This document shows positions 15,609-23,884 of a stretch of DNA of 64,000 bases, piece after piece. Position numbers and translations under genes: made by a program. The DNA is taken from contig JBKDAM010000167.1 of NCBI GenBank assembly GCA_046316495.1, forward strand, positions 25,308-89,307. Reading direction: 5' to 3'. The notes under the pieces are model-generated. The model searched no databases and was not told where the DNA came from. It saw only the letters and a program-made list of their open reading frames with translations. Within the stretch, counting starts at the first letter, position 1, and every line of letters begins with the position of its first letter. The stretch comes from M3007 sp046316495 (lineage in GTDB: Bacteria; Bacteroidota; Bacteroidia; Chitinophagales; Saprospiraceae).

Positions 15609-18116
15609 TTAGGGTTTAACGAGTGGCTGTTTGAGAGAGACAAGATTAGCAAAAAGCCTGTAAGCACCCGGAACGCCAGCAGGCAGCTCTCTAAAAAAGG
15701 AGAAAGATGTATATGCGAAAACCCCTTTTCCCCAAGGTGCGACTAATAATCCTCCATCTGCTGGTTTTTCTCCTGGATCGTTACAGGATAAAGGTGCCGA
15801 GTATGCGCTATCCCATTCCCCAGGGAAGTAGAGTCCGCGTTCTTGGACCCAGTCATTAAAATCAGCGTTGGTTAATTTATTGGGGTGGTTTAAAACAGAG
15901 TGTTCCGGAATCAGGAAACGCATTTCTGCAGTTTCGTCTGTTACCCGTGTTCTGGATAATTTTAAGGGAATTGGGGCGAGAAGCCCTGCTGTATAATCAA
16001 AGTTATTGTTGTATTGTGTAATTAAAGTGCCACCGTTATTTACGTATTCAAACAGTTCATTGTTTTTAATGGCGAGTGCATTTTTTGTGTTGTACGCTCT
16101 AATGCCGATAACAACGGCTTCGTATTGAGCAAGGTTTTTTGCATCAAGGTCCTTATCCTCGAGCAGGGTTACCTGACAGCCCATGAGACGAAGTGCGTTA
16201 GGCACATCGTCGCCGGCACCCATATAATATCCAATTTTTTGTGCGGCAACAGTTAAATCGAGTTTCGAGATTTTTACTTGTGCAGGGAGTAGGACGTTTT
16301 GGGCAGGGATATGTTCATATTCAATGGTTGATAATTGCATAGAATAATTTCGGCCGCCAACGGTAAGAATAGCTTTTGCGTCTGCGTTTTCTGGTGACAC
16401 AGGAGGTGTAACCAGAAATGTAATGAGCGTTTCTTGTCCTTTATTGGGTAAGAAAAATGGGGCGTTTCCTGTTGCTGATTTCCAACTCCAATTAGTTGGT
16501 AGAACCAAATCAGCCGTGCCAGAGACGCTGTCCCTAAGTGCTTTAATACGTACGGTAATCTCTTTTGGTCCGCTAGTAAAAAGATAAGCACTTTGTTCGA
16601 AGGAAATAACGGCTGGAGGAAGAATATCAAAGGGTTTCCATACCTCTCCCTTTGCTGGCTCCTCTGTTTTGTAAGCGACGTCAGTAGTATATGAAACAGG
16701 AATGTTATTAATAAGGAATGACCAGGTTATGGTGAGGAACCTGGGCGTTTCAGCCAAGTTGCGCATTTTTTGATCAGGTACCGTATACATCCCAGTTGTA
16801 CCAGCCGATTGTAGCCAAAAGGGGGAAGTAAAGGAAGCGACAGGTGGAATTTGTATGTTTTTTGACCAAGTCCAATCAAAGTTGTTAGGAAGTACCCAGT
16901 TAAGAGTTGTATCAAAGATTCCATTTGAGAATGAAATCGAATTAAGTTTTAGGTGGGCAGTACTTCGTTGAATAGCTTCTAGGTTGATCTCTACGGTTGC
17001 TCCTGGGGTTCCAATGGCTTGATCTGCAACAGCTTCAAGGTAAAGGCCCATACATCCCTTAATCACCTCTTTAGTTTCTTTTTGTTTGACTCGTTTCCAG
17101 TGTCCATCAGGAAGCGCTTCAATCATCTGGAGCACAGTTAACAAATCTGGTATAGATGCGGCAGGGTTATCAGAGCGAAACGATTGATCTATTTTTGATA
17201 ATAAGGAACCAATTTTTTCTCCTCCTGGCACGCGGCTCCAAGAGGTATTGATACCTTCGAATAGGTCTTTATTGGCGGGTTTTTCTCCTTTTACGAAGTC
17301 TAGGTATTCTAAATTTTCCCCGCGCTTTGTTATTTCGCCAAAGCCTTGACAGCGGTGCATAGATCTAGCTTCTGCAGAAATTTCGTTATTGCTTTTTCCT
17401 TTTAATGGTAAGAAAACGCCCAAGTCAAGTTCAAACATGTTTGATTTGTCGGCAGCATTGAATTTTTCTTTGCTTCCAAAAAACCACCAAGAGGTGTTAA
17501 AAAACAGGCGCTTAGGTTGCCAAGTGGAGGTGTAAGATAGTTGTTCGGGATAAGCTTCAGGGCTATTAGCCAAATCGAATGCTTCCAAGGAAAGCATGGC
17601 AGACGTAGTATGGTGTCCGTGGTTTGGGAATTTTTTATCGTGATGAAAGCGATTAAAAATTATGTCGGGTTGAGTTTCTCTGATGGCCCAAACAACATCT
17701 GAAAGAACTTCGTCTCGATTCCAAATTGAGGTGGTTTCTTCTGGGTTTTTGGAGTAGCCGAAATCATTGGCACGAGTAAACCGTTGTTTGCCACCATCAA
17801 TTGAACGAGCCATCAGGAGCTCTTGGGTTCGGAGCACACCAAGCAGTTCTCTAAGTTCTGGTCCAATAAGATTTTGTCCACCATCTCCTCTGGTGAGGGA
17901 GAGGTAGGTGACGTCATAAAGTTTATGATTGGCACAATAACTGATTAAACGCTGGTTTTCATCGTCGGGGTGTGCCGCTACGTATAATACAGACCCAAGA
18001 ACATTCAATTTTTTGATTGCCTGATGTAAGTCTGCAGGAGTGGGTTTTGTTGGTTTTTGAGTAAATATTGGTGATTGACTGAAAAATAGCAGTACAAAAG
18101 AGATTAAGAGTCGCAT
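15609..18116 (-). CDS. Secreted PIG-L (LmbE) family deacetylase with C-terminal GATase-like region
   Basis: An 835-residue protein. ATG 18116 gives a clean signal peptide (about 1-19); a longer frame to 18152 would overlap the upstream gene. The PIG-L zinc deacetylase domain carries AHPDDE (48-53) and HGHH (166-169), the metal ligands of N-acetyl-sugar deacetylases. A beta-rich middle (about 330-620) resembles NPCBM/sandwich modules, and the end (about 640-835) has a flavodoxin or class I glutamine-amidotransferase-like pattern, with VVIGIRAYN and YVNNGGTLITQY. The substrate is unknown, probably an extracytoplasmic amino-sugar conjugate. It follows the M14 peptidase by ten bases. Confidence 0.82.
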   Translation of the reverse strand: MRLLISFVLLFFSQSPIFTQKPTKPTPADLHQAIKKLNVLGSVLYVAAHPDDENQRLISYCANHKLYDVTYLSLTRGDGGQNLIGPELRELLGVLRTQELLMARSIDGGKQRFTRANDFGYSKNPEETTSIWNRDEVLSDVVWAIRETQPDIIFNRFHHDKKFPNHGHHTTSAMLSLEAFDLANSPEAYPEQLSYTSTWQPKRLFFNTSWWFFGSKEKFNAADKSNMFELDLGVFLPLKGKSNNEISAEARSMHRCQGFGEITKRGENLEYLDFVKGEKPANKDLFEGINTSWSRVPGGEKIGSLLSKIDQSFRSDNPAASIPDLLTVLQMIEALPDGHWKRVKQKETKEVIKGCMGLYLEAVADQAIGTPGATVEINLEAIQRSTAHLKLNSISFSNGIFDTTLNWVLPNNFDWTWSKNIQIPPVASFTSPFWLQSAGTTGMYTVPDQKMRNLAETPRFLTITWSFLINNIPVSYTTDVAYKTEEPAKGEVWKPFDILPPAVISFEQSAYLFTSGPKEITVRIKALRDSVSGTADLVLPTNWSWKSATGNAPFFLPNKGQETLITFLVTPPVSPENADAKAILTVGGRNYSMQLSTIEYEHIPAQNVLLPAQVKISKLDLTVAAQKIGYYMGAGDDVPNALRLMGCQVTLLEDKDLDAKNLAQYEAVVIGIRAYNTKNALAIKNNELFEYVNNGGTLITQYNNNFDYTAGLLAPIPLKLSRTRVTDETAEMRFLIPEHSVLNHPNKLTNADFNDWVQERGLYFPGEWDSAYSAPLSCNDPGEKPADGGLLVAPWGKGVFAYTSFSFFRELPAGVPGAYRLFANLVSLKQPLVKP

Positions 18117-18126
18117 ATTAGGACAG

Positions 18127-20652
18127 TTAGTAAAGTAAAGCATTTGCAACAATTATTTTTCCAGCTTGCCAAAAAGAGCGAAATATTGGGTGGTCGACCA
18201 AATAAACAACAGAGCCATTACCGATGGGTTGCGCGGCTACAACAGGTGAATTTTTTATTTGTTTTTTTACCCGGCTTCCTATGAAACCATAACTTTCGAG
18301 CGCATCTCCAATCCAGATTGCATTTTGGAGTTTGTGGTTGATTTGATATGCAGCTGCACTTGTTTTCAGGGTAAAATAGGTGGATCCCAGTCCATAGGCC
18401 AGAGGGTGTGTTGGGTCGATTTTAGTTTTTATAATGGCACCAGGGAGTTGGTCACTGATTTGTTGCCTTTCTGTTAACTGATATGGTTTTGGGGTGGTAT
18501 AGGTAGTGTCTTCTGGAGGATTTTTTTTAGAGATAATATCAAATCCAGAGTTGTCAGCTAAAGCTCTTACACCTCCATCAATTGCGATAATTTTTCCACC
18601 ATCACCAACCCAGTCTCTAAGCAATGTAAGCGTTTTTTCTTCGAAGCGGTAAGATCCATTGGGAATGATAAGCGTGTTGATGCCGGAAAGGGCAGCGGCG
18701 CTGATTTTATCTGATCTTACCATATTTATCGGGTAATTAAGCTCTTGTTCAAAATAGTGCCAGAAATGTCCAAAAGTATTTTCGTCCACGTCGTCTCCAT
18801 AGAGCATTGCAACAGATGGATTTTTGACTAATTTGAATTTTGAAGAGCCGAAATCCGCTCCTTTTCCGATAAAGCCAGTGTAGGCTGGATATAATGCGGT
18901 GTTGGTTTTGAGTGCAGTTTCTTTAATTAATTTCTCAAGTTCGGGATCGTTGATTCTATTATCAGCACGGTTGATTACAAAAGCGCCTGGCTCAAAATGT
19001 TGGTCACTCAAGTCAAAGGCCTCGGTAGCATACCTTATTTTTATCCCTTTGTTTAAGAGGTGTGCTACGAAGCTACAGTCGGAGAGCGATTTACGGTGTA
19101 AGCACCAAGCATAGGTTGGGGCTATCGCTGTGGGCGATGGAGCAATGTAAGGAACAAAAGATTTTTGTGGTTCGAGCTTTTGCTTAGTTGCAAATGCTTG
19201 AAGTCCATGAGCAAATGGTAGGGCCCAGGCTGTGATATCATAGGTTAGCGAGTCACTAAGGAATACATTTGGTTCAAAAAGAACCTGGGTCAAAACAGAT
19301 TTAGGCTGATAGGCACTGATGACGAGGTCATTAGATTCAACGGTAAGGGGGTCTTCTTTGCCCGTGAAATAGTTAAATGCTTTGGGGACATCGAATGTTT
19401 TGCCTGCTTTGCCGTACTGAATTTTATGTAAATCCAAAAATTTACAGAGTGTATTTAGTTTATTTGGATCATTGGAACCTTTAATGATGAAGGATTTGTA
19501 TTCACCCGGAGGGTTTTTTGAGGTGGTTTTAAAGTAGTTTTGAAAGTTTTCAACAATTTTGGGTGTGTTTTTGCTAGCAATTTCAATTGTAGAGCGGCAG
19601 GCAGTGAGGTGATGTTCGATTCTCGTAGTTAGTGTAAGTGTATCACCATTAGAGGTCTTTATTGCTCTTCCCGCTTTGCCATGGCCTGCTTGTTCATATG
19701 TCATCCCAATGGCTCCGTTGAACATAGGATAGGTATCGCCGTAGGAGGGATAGAGCAAATCGAATATTTCATTGGTAAAGTATAACCAGCCCCTTTTATC
19801 AAAGTGTTTGGCGTGATTGGTGCCTATTTCAGTTTGAAAAGAGCGTTGCCAGCTACTGAGGTAGGCATGCATTGGCTCTGCGGCTGGTGCGAAGTAATAT
19901 GGATCGTCAATAAATTGCTCGTGGACATCGGCCAAAACATGTGGAAGCCAGGATTGAAAAAAAGCCAAGCGCTGTTGCGTTTCTTTTTGGGTTGCCCATG
20001 CCCAATCTCTATTTAAGTCAAAATAGTAGTGGTTGGGTCGGCCTCCGGGCCATGGCTCTTGGTGTTCGCGGGTATGATGATTGGGGTTTTTTAGTTTGTT
20101 TGAAACGCCTCTATACCAATTGGTATATCGGTCATACCCATCAGGATTTGCTGCGGGATCAATGATTACGATTGTGTTTTGTAGCCATAACTTAATGGAG
20201 TCGTTCGTCTGCTGCGAAAGCTCCCATGCAAGTTGCATACTGCCTTCTGCGCCGGAGGGTTCATTTCCATGCACGCTCATGTTTAACCATACGATTGATG
20301 GCATTCCAGAAATGACTCCCTCTTTTTGATCCGGTCCTAGTTGGGCAAGTCGAAGATTGTTTATTCTATGCTGTTCTAGCTTAGCAATATTTGCTGGCGA
20401 CGAAAAAATAGCCACTAGCAGTGGGCGGTCTTCTGAGGTTGTACCGTACTCCACGAGGGACATCGTCATTGGACTTTCTTTGACCAAGTACTGAAAATAA
20501 TCCACCAGTAGATGGTGTGGGGTAAATTGCTCGCCAAGTTGATGTGGTAAAAAGTCGTTTGGCGATTTAACTTGGGCGTGCCCGTTGGAGAGAAAGGAGA
20601 ACGGTGACAGTGCCAAGAGAAGGAGGCGGTAATATTTTTTTAGCATGAGCAT
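18127..20652 (-). CDS. Secreted M14 zinc carboxypeptidase with C-terminal GATase-like region
   Basis: An 841-residue protein with a signal peptide (about 1-27) and an M14 metallocarboxypeptidase domain (about 45-350). Zinc ligands are in place: H128 and E131 in HGNE and H244 in ADVHEQ; the NPDG motif near 169-172 and catalytic glutamate E320 are also present. The C-terminal half (about 380-841) is not peptidase; near residues 660-710 it has the pattern IIPNG...WVGDGGKIIAIDGG of a class I glutamine-amidotransferase-like domain. Probably a periplasmic or outer-membrane-associated peptidase. ATG 20646 is an alternative start. An internal promoter overlaps the dinB stop just upstream. Confidence 0.88.
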   Translation of the reverse strand: MLMLKKYYRLLLLALSPFSFLSNGHAQVKSPNDFLPHQLGEQFTPHHLLVDYFQYLVKESPMTMSLVEYGTTSEDRPLLVAIFSSPANIAKLEQHRINNLRLAQLGPDQKEGVISGMPSIVWLNMSVHGNEPSGAEGSMQLAWELSQQTNDSIKLWLQNTIVIIDPAANPDGYDRYTNWYRGVSNKLKNPNHHTREHQEPWPGGRPNHYYFDLNRDWAWATQKETQQRLAFFQSWLPHVLADVHEQFIDDPYYFAPAAEPMHAYLSSWQRSFQTEIGTNHAKHFDKRGWLYFTNEIFDLLYPSYGDTYPMFNGAIGMTYEQAGHGKAGRAIKTSNGDTLTLTTRIEHHLTACRSTIEIASKNTPKIVENFQNYFKTTSKNPPGEYKSFIIKGSNDPNKLNTLCKFLDLHKIQYGKAGKTFDVPKAFNYFTGKEDPLTVESNDLVISAYQPKSVLTQVLFEPNVFLSDSLTYDITAWALPFAHGLQAFATKQKLEPQKSFVPYIAPSPTAIAPTYAWCLHRKSLSDCSFVAHLLNKGIKIRYATEAFDLSDQHFEPGAFVINRADNRINDPELEKLIKETALKTNTALYPAYTGFIGKGADFGSSKFKLVKNPSVAMLYGDDVDENTFGHFWHYFEQELNYPINMVRSDKISAAALSGINTLIIPNGSYRFEEKTLTLLRDWVGDGGKIIAIDGGVRALADNSGFDIISKKNPPEDTTYTTPKPYQLTERQQISDQLPGAIIKTKIDPTHPLAYGLGSTYFTLKTSAAAYQINHKLQNAIWIGDALESYGFIGSRVKKQIKNSPVVAAQPIGNGSVVYLVDHPIFRSFWQAGKIIVANALLY

Positions 20653-20666
20653 ATCTGACGAAAGCC

Positions 20667-20674
20667 CAAAGTTA
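20667..20674 (-). promoter_or_regulatory. Internal promoter -7 element (TAACTTTG) for the M14/PIG-L genes
   Basis: A perfect TAnnTTTG on the minus strand. Its first three bases are the TAA stop codon of the dinB-like gene (20672-20674). Transcription would start near 20663, about 11 bases before ATG 20652. Confidence 0.55.
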
Positions 20675-21184
20675 CATATAACGCTCCTTATAAATAGCTA
20701 AATGATGTAGGTGGTGTCCGGCAATAATGTAGAAATAAGCACGTACGCTGAATTTGAATCCGCTTGCGTTTCCTGTTTGCATTGATTGCTCCTCAGTGCA
20801 ATGGTTTAAGAGAAATAAAGTATGTTCTCTCACCAGTTTCCATTCTTTTAAGAGGCTTTTAATGGTTCTATTCGAGACGTCCGCATATTCCATCCAGAAA
20901 TCCTGATTGAATCCGGGGAGTGAGGCTCGATCACCTCTTATAAACCACAAAATTCTAAACGCAAATACACGTTCGGTATCAATCATGTGTATTAAAAGTT
21001 GTTTAATACTCCATTTATTGGGTTCATAACGGTAGTCACCCATTTCTTCGGGAAGACTCCCAAATAGTTGAAGTGTTTCTTTCCAGGTTTGGCTTAAAAG
21101 CTTTTTTGCTGAAATCCTTGGAGGAAGAATTTTAATATAGGTTGAATGAAAGGGGGCGTATTCGTCAGCGCGCGGTCGTTTCAT
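20672..21184 (-). CDS. DinB-family protein
   Basis: A 170-residue four-helix-bundle protein of the DinB/YfiT superfamily. It shows LLIHMIDTERVFAFRILW, with the metal-ligand histidine in the second helix, and a C-terminal GHHLHHL motif supplying the other histidines, so a bound metal is likely. Many members act as thiol-dependent S-transferases (for example with bacillithiol or mycothiol), but the thiol and substrate here are unknown. It lies seven bases after the AtpI-like gene, in the place where atpB is usually found in Bacteroidota. Confidence 0.85.
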   Translation of the reverse strand: MKRPRADEYAPFHSTYIKILPPRISAKKLLSQTWKETLQLFGSLPEEMGDYRYEPNKWSIKQLLIHMIDTERVFAFRILWFIRGDRASLPGFNQDFWMEYADVSNRTIKSLLKEWKLVREHTLFLLNHCTEEQSMQTGNASGFKFSVRAYFYIIAGHHLHHLAIYKERYM

Positions 21185-21191
21185 GTTAACA

Positions 21192-21575
21192 CTAAGATTG
21201 ACGAGCTAATTTAGTCATAAACCAAACCTCGAAAATGGTGTAGACCAAGTAAGAGAATAGGAAAATAGCGACAAACCATTCATTATCGGGTCTCCAAATA
21301 CGTTGATATATATACAGTAGTCCTACAGCAAGTACCATTTTTCCAAATACTGAGCCGAGGATTAAACCATTGAATGCGCCTTTGTTTGTACTATTGACGG
21401 TTGCAGATCCAGACCAGAAAAGTCCTAGACAAAGAAGGACAAATGCACTTAGAGTAATAATGGTAAGTGGCCAGTGTTGGCGAATGGGTATAAATACCGG
21501 GTATAGCAAACCAAAAAGTGCAAAGCAACCTAGTGTGATATAGGCAAGGTATCTATAGAAAATCGCTGCTGTCAT
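21192..21575 (-). CDS. AtpI-like four-helix membrane protein
   Basis: A 127-residue integral membrane protein with four predicted helices. ATG 21575 is chosen: it begins 13 bases after the atpZ stop, whereas the longer frame to 21656 would overlap it. Size, helix number and position after bactofilin and AtpZ match the AtpI-like gene at the head of many Bacteroidota F1Fo ATP synthase operons. AtpI proteins help c-ring assembly or Mg2+/Ca2+ transport in some species. Family identity rests mainly on context. No ATP synthase subunit follows. Confidence 0.6.
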   Translation of the reverse strand: MTAAIFYRYLAYITLGCFALFGLLYPVFIPIRQHWPLTIITLSAFVLLCLGLFWSGSATVNSTNKGAFNGLILGSVFGKMVLAVGLLYIYQRIWRPDNEWFVAIFLFSYLVYTIFEVWFMTKLARQS

Positions 21576-21588
21576 TAATCTTGAGTAG

Positions 21589-21849
21589 TTAAGGGTTGTC
21601 AGGGGATGAGGAATCGTCCTGAAGTAACTGTTTATAAAGCGCGTAAAGGGAAGCAACCATAAAGAGCACCGTTAACAGAACAGCCCAAAGCGGCCTTTCA
21701 AGCTGCATTTTTGCATCCAACCATTTTCCAATGAAAGCACCCGCCAAGCATGCTGCAAAAAGCTGAAATCCCATTCCGCTGTATTTTGCCAGGATTTTAA
21801 TGGAATTTTTGCGGTTGGTGCTCTTTCTTTTTTGAGGATCGGAAGGCAT
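21589..21849 (-). CDS. AtpZ/AtpI-family small membrane protein
   Basis: An 86-residue protein with a basic N-terminus and two membrane helices (about 28-45 and 54-72). The motif GMGFQLFAACLAGAFIGKWLD is the signature of the AtpZ/AtpI family (a G-x(7)-G-x3-G helix ending in a conserved aspartate). These proteins assist or act alongside Fo in ATP synthase operons. It is eight bases downstream of bactofilin and 13 bases upstream of the AtpI-like gene. Confidence 0.82.
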   Translation of the reverse strand: MPSDPQKRKSTNRKNSIKILAKYSGMGFQLFAACLAGAFIGKWLDAKMQLERPLWAVLLTVLFMVASLYALYKQLLQDDSSSPDNP

Positions 21850-21857
21850 AAAGACGT

Positions 21858-22238
21858 TTATTTGGTGCTATCGGTCATTTTACAGGCTACGTTAAATTTG
21901 GCTCCACTTTGAACAATGAGCTTACCTGTTGATATGGTGCCATCTATTTCAGCTGTTTCCCGGATATTCAGTAAATCTGTTACTGTTAATATTCCTTTAA
22001 TCGTACCCTCGACAACAGCATTTTGACAAGTTATTTCTCCTTCAACGAATCCGGTGGGACCAATGATCACCTTTGCCTTACAAATCAAGTCACCCTTAAT
22101 GGTACCATCTATTCGGATATCACTTTCACATTTTACCGTACCCTCGATACTTGTCCCTTTAACAAGAGCATTCAGACCGCCAGAAGATTGGGCTGTTGTA
22201 CTTTTCACGTCGTCGGTGTTCTTTGAATTTGCAAACAT
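21858..22238 (-). CDS. Bactofilin (polymer-forming cytoskeletal protein)
   Basis: A 126-residue bactofilin. After a short polar N-terminus (about 1-34) comes a right-handed beta-helix core with the repeated IDGTIKGDL, VEGEI, VEGTIKG and IDGTIS turns, about one every 17-18 residues, to about residue 118. Bactofilins polymerise without nucleotide into filaments that shape the cell or place cell-wall enzymes, often with M23 peptidases; an M23 gene is in the window but 10 kb away. The leader is long (about 160 bases) if the -7 element at 22402-22409 is used. First gene of the minus-strand run down to DUF2400. Confidence 0.92.
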   Translation of the reverse strand: MFANSKNTDDVKSTTAQSSGGLNALVKGTSIEGTVKCESDIRIDGTIKGDLICKAKVIIGPTGFVEGEITCQNAVVEGTIKGILTVTDLLNIRETAEIDGTISTGKLIVQSGAKFNVACKMTDSTK

Positions 22239-22401
22239 AATGTAGAGCTTTTACTATTTACAGATTACTAAGTGGTGGAGCTTACCAATTAAATCCAAGA
22301 ATATTTAAACGCAACTCGTTTATATCAATAAAATAAGGTCGCATTTGGTAGGTTTTGAGTGAATAAGGCTTTGAAAACAGGTGCCATTAAATCATAAAAT
22401 A

Positions 22402-22409
22402 CAAAGTTA
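22402..22409 (-). promoter_or_regulatory. Promoter -7 element (TAACTTTG) of the bactofilin operon
   Basis: Perfect TAnnTTTG on the minus strand, about 164 bases before the bactofilin ATG and past the porP terminator. No clear -33 element. Confidence 0.45.
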
Positions 22410-22503
22410 GTTCTGTCTGTTTGTATTTAGTATCATAACAGAGTAAAAACTTAATAAAACCATGTGTTGAGCTGTAAATAAATGGTATTAATTACTGAAC
22501 CGC

Positions 22504-22545
22504 AAAAAAAAAGTTTCCAACGAACTACCCCGTTGGAAACTTTTT
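22504..22545 (-). terminator. Intrinsic terminator after porP
   Basis: A perfect 15-base-pair stem (22508-22522 with 22531-22545) around an eight-base loop. On the minus strand it ends in a run of T (complement of the A run 22504-22512). It is 36 bases past the porP stop. Confidence 0.88.
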
Positions 22546-22580
22546 AGTCCTTCTATCGGACGTGAAGTCAATGAAAGGAA

Positions 22581-23627
22581 TTAGAAGTTTGGACAGTATA
22601 CACCACGGCGTTCAGGACCACATACTTTGTAAAGTAAGGAGAATTCAAATGCGCCATTACCGTTGGTTGCTGTTCTAAGACTAGAGGTGTTGATATCGTA
22701 GCTAAAACCTAAGGTAAACTGCTCATAGTCAAACCGAGTACTCAGGATAAGTGCATCCATCAATTTACCCTGATTCAAACGGTTAGAAACACGCGCCCAA
22801 GCACCCAACTGAAATGCTTGGTGGTAGCGACGGCTATTTCCGAGTAAGAATTTGAAAGAATTACCAACATTCACCTGGAAAGAGGGGCCCTGGAAGAAGG
22901 TAACCACCCCTGGTAAAAGGCTTAAGCGCTGTGCTGCTACAAACTCACCACCGAAGTGAGCGGTAAGCTTGCCATACAGAGGAATATTCTGTTGCTGGAA
23001 AGAGACATTAGCGCGATTTAGGTGACTAAAGGCAGCCCCGAAATACAAATTGTTGAATTCATCAAATACGCTGAACCAAAGCAAACCGGCTGACATGTCG
23101 ACGAACATGAAGCTGTAGTCCTGCAAAACACCACCAGGCAAGGTGCCGTCAAATGTACCACCATTGTTTTGAGATGGCCACTGTAACTGTTGGCTGTTGA
23201 TGGAACGATTGCTTACTCCGAAGTCTGCACCAACTACCAAGTAGTGTGCTTTTCTGCGATAGCCGCCCATTTTTTTTGCGTAGGAACCAGAAAGTCGAGC
23301 TTGAATAGTAGCAAACTCGGATGATCCAGCCTTATCTCCCCAGAAGGTACCCCCTACACCGAAGTAGTCATAACGACCTACTGGCATTTTTTGGTCGTAC
23401 CCTACAGAGTAGGTATTATATGCGTTTTGTTTTAGGATAGATGCCCACTGATTGCGGTAATTAGCTGTCAATCGGTGGTTACAGTTCATAACACCCGTCA
23501 TTGCCGGATTGAGGTTGAGCGGACTCATGTAGAACTGAGAGAAGTGAATGTCTTGAGCGCTACCTGAAAAGGCAGTTAGCAGCACCAAAGCAAGCACCGG
23601 AACAAGGCGTAGCGTAGTTTTTTTCAT
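22581..23627 (-). CDS. PorP/SprF-family type IX secretion outer-membrane protein
   Basis: A 348-residue protein. ATG 23627 gives a signal peptide of about 24 residues ending AFSGSAQ, the usual family start; the frame to 23708 only adds leader sequence. Directly after cleavage comes DIHFSQFYMSPLNLNPAMTG, the diagnostic N-terminus of PorP/SprF proteins, followed by about 14 amphipathic beta strands typical of an outer-membrane barrel. PorP/SprF proteins are needed for secretion or anchoring of T9SS cargo, often paired with type B cargo proteins; such a cargo gene is at 61218-63227. Transcribed alone, between its own promoter and terminator. Confidence 0.93.
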   Translation of the reverse strand: MKKTTLRLVPVLALVLLTAFSGSAQDIHFSQFYMSPLNLNPAMTGVMNCNHRLTANYRNQWASILKQNAYNTYSVGYDQKMPVGRYDYFGVGGTFWGDKAGSSEFATIQARLSGSYAKKMGGYRRKAHYLVVGADFGVSNRSINSQQLQWPSQNNGGTFDGTLPGGVLQDYSFMFVDMSAGLLWFSVFDEFNNLYFGAAFSHLNRANVSFQQQNIPLYGKLTAHFGGEFVAAQRLSLLPGVVTFFQGPSFQVNVGNSFKFLLGNSRRYHQAFQLGAWARVSNRLNQGKLMDALILSTRFDYEQFTLGFSYDINTSSLRTATNGNGAFEFSLLYKVCGPERRGVYCPNF

Positions 23628-23705
23628 AAATCGGCAAACGGTAATTGTTTGAGCAATGACTAATGTAATAAGGATAAAAGAATAATGCAGATCCCTTTGC
23701 ATTGG

Positions 23706-23713
23706 CAAAAGTA
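23706..23713 (-). promoter_or_regulatory. porP promoter -7 element (TACTTTTG)
   Basis: Perfect TAnnTTTG on the minus strand; transcription would begin near 23702, giving a leader of about 75 bases. Confidence 0.55.
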
Positions 23714-23884
23714 GGTTGTAATTTGTTTTTATAAAAATTTAAAGGCGAATTTTAACAGAAATACTGAGACCTATTGTGAAATAAAAGTTGTTTACAGGGT
23801 TTTTATTCCCAAACGATGCTGGTTCTCTTAGGGTTTTTAGCCTAGATTATTGTGGATTGTTTGTTTTTCAGAACCAATTGCTAA

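Larger units (their letters stand above)
22239..22580. other. 342-base gene-free stretch between porP and bactofilin
   Basis: No coding frame or RNA gene is visible. It holds a minus-strand TAACTTTG element at 22402-22409, the likely bactofilin promoter, and the porP terminator at 22504-22545. The rest is A/T-rich with no repeat I could find. Confidence 0.6.

Noticed and set aside
16274..16630. 118-residue frame inside the PIG-L gene on the same strand
   Set aside because: It lies wholly inside a long gene with clear family domains and has no start signal of its own.
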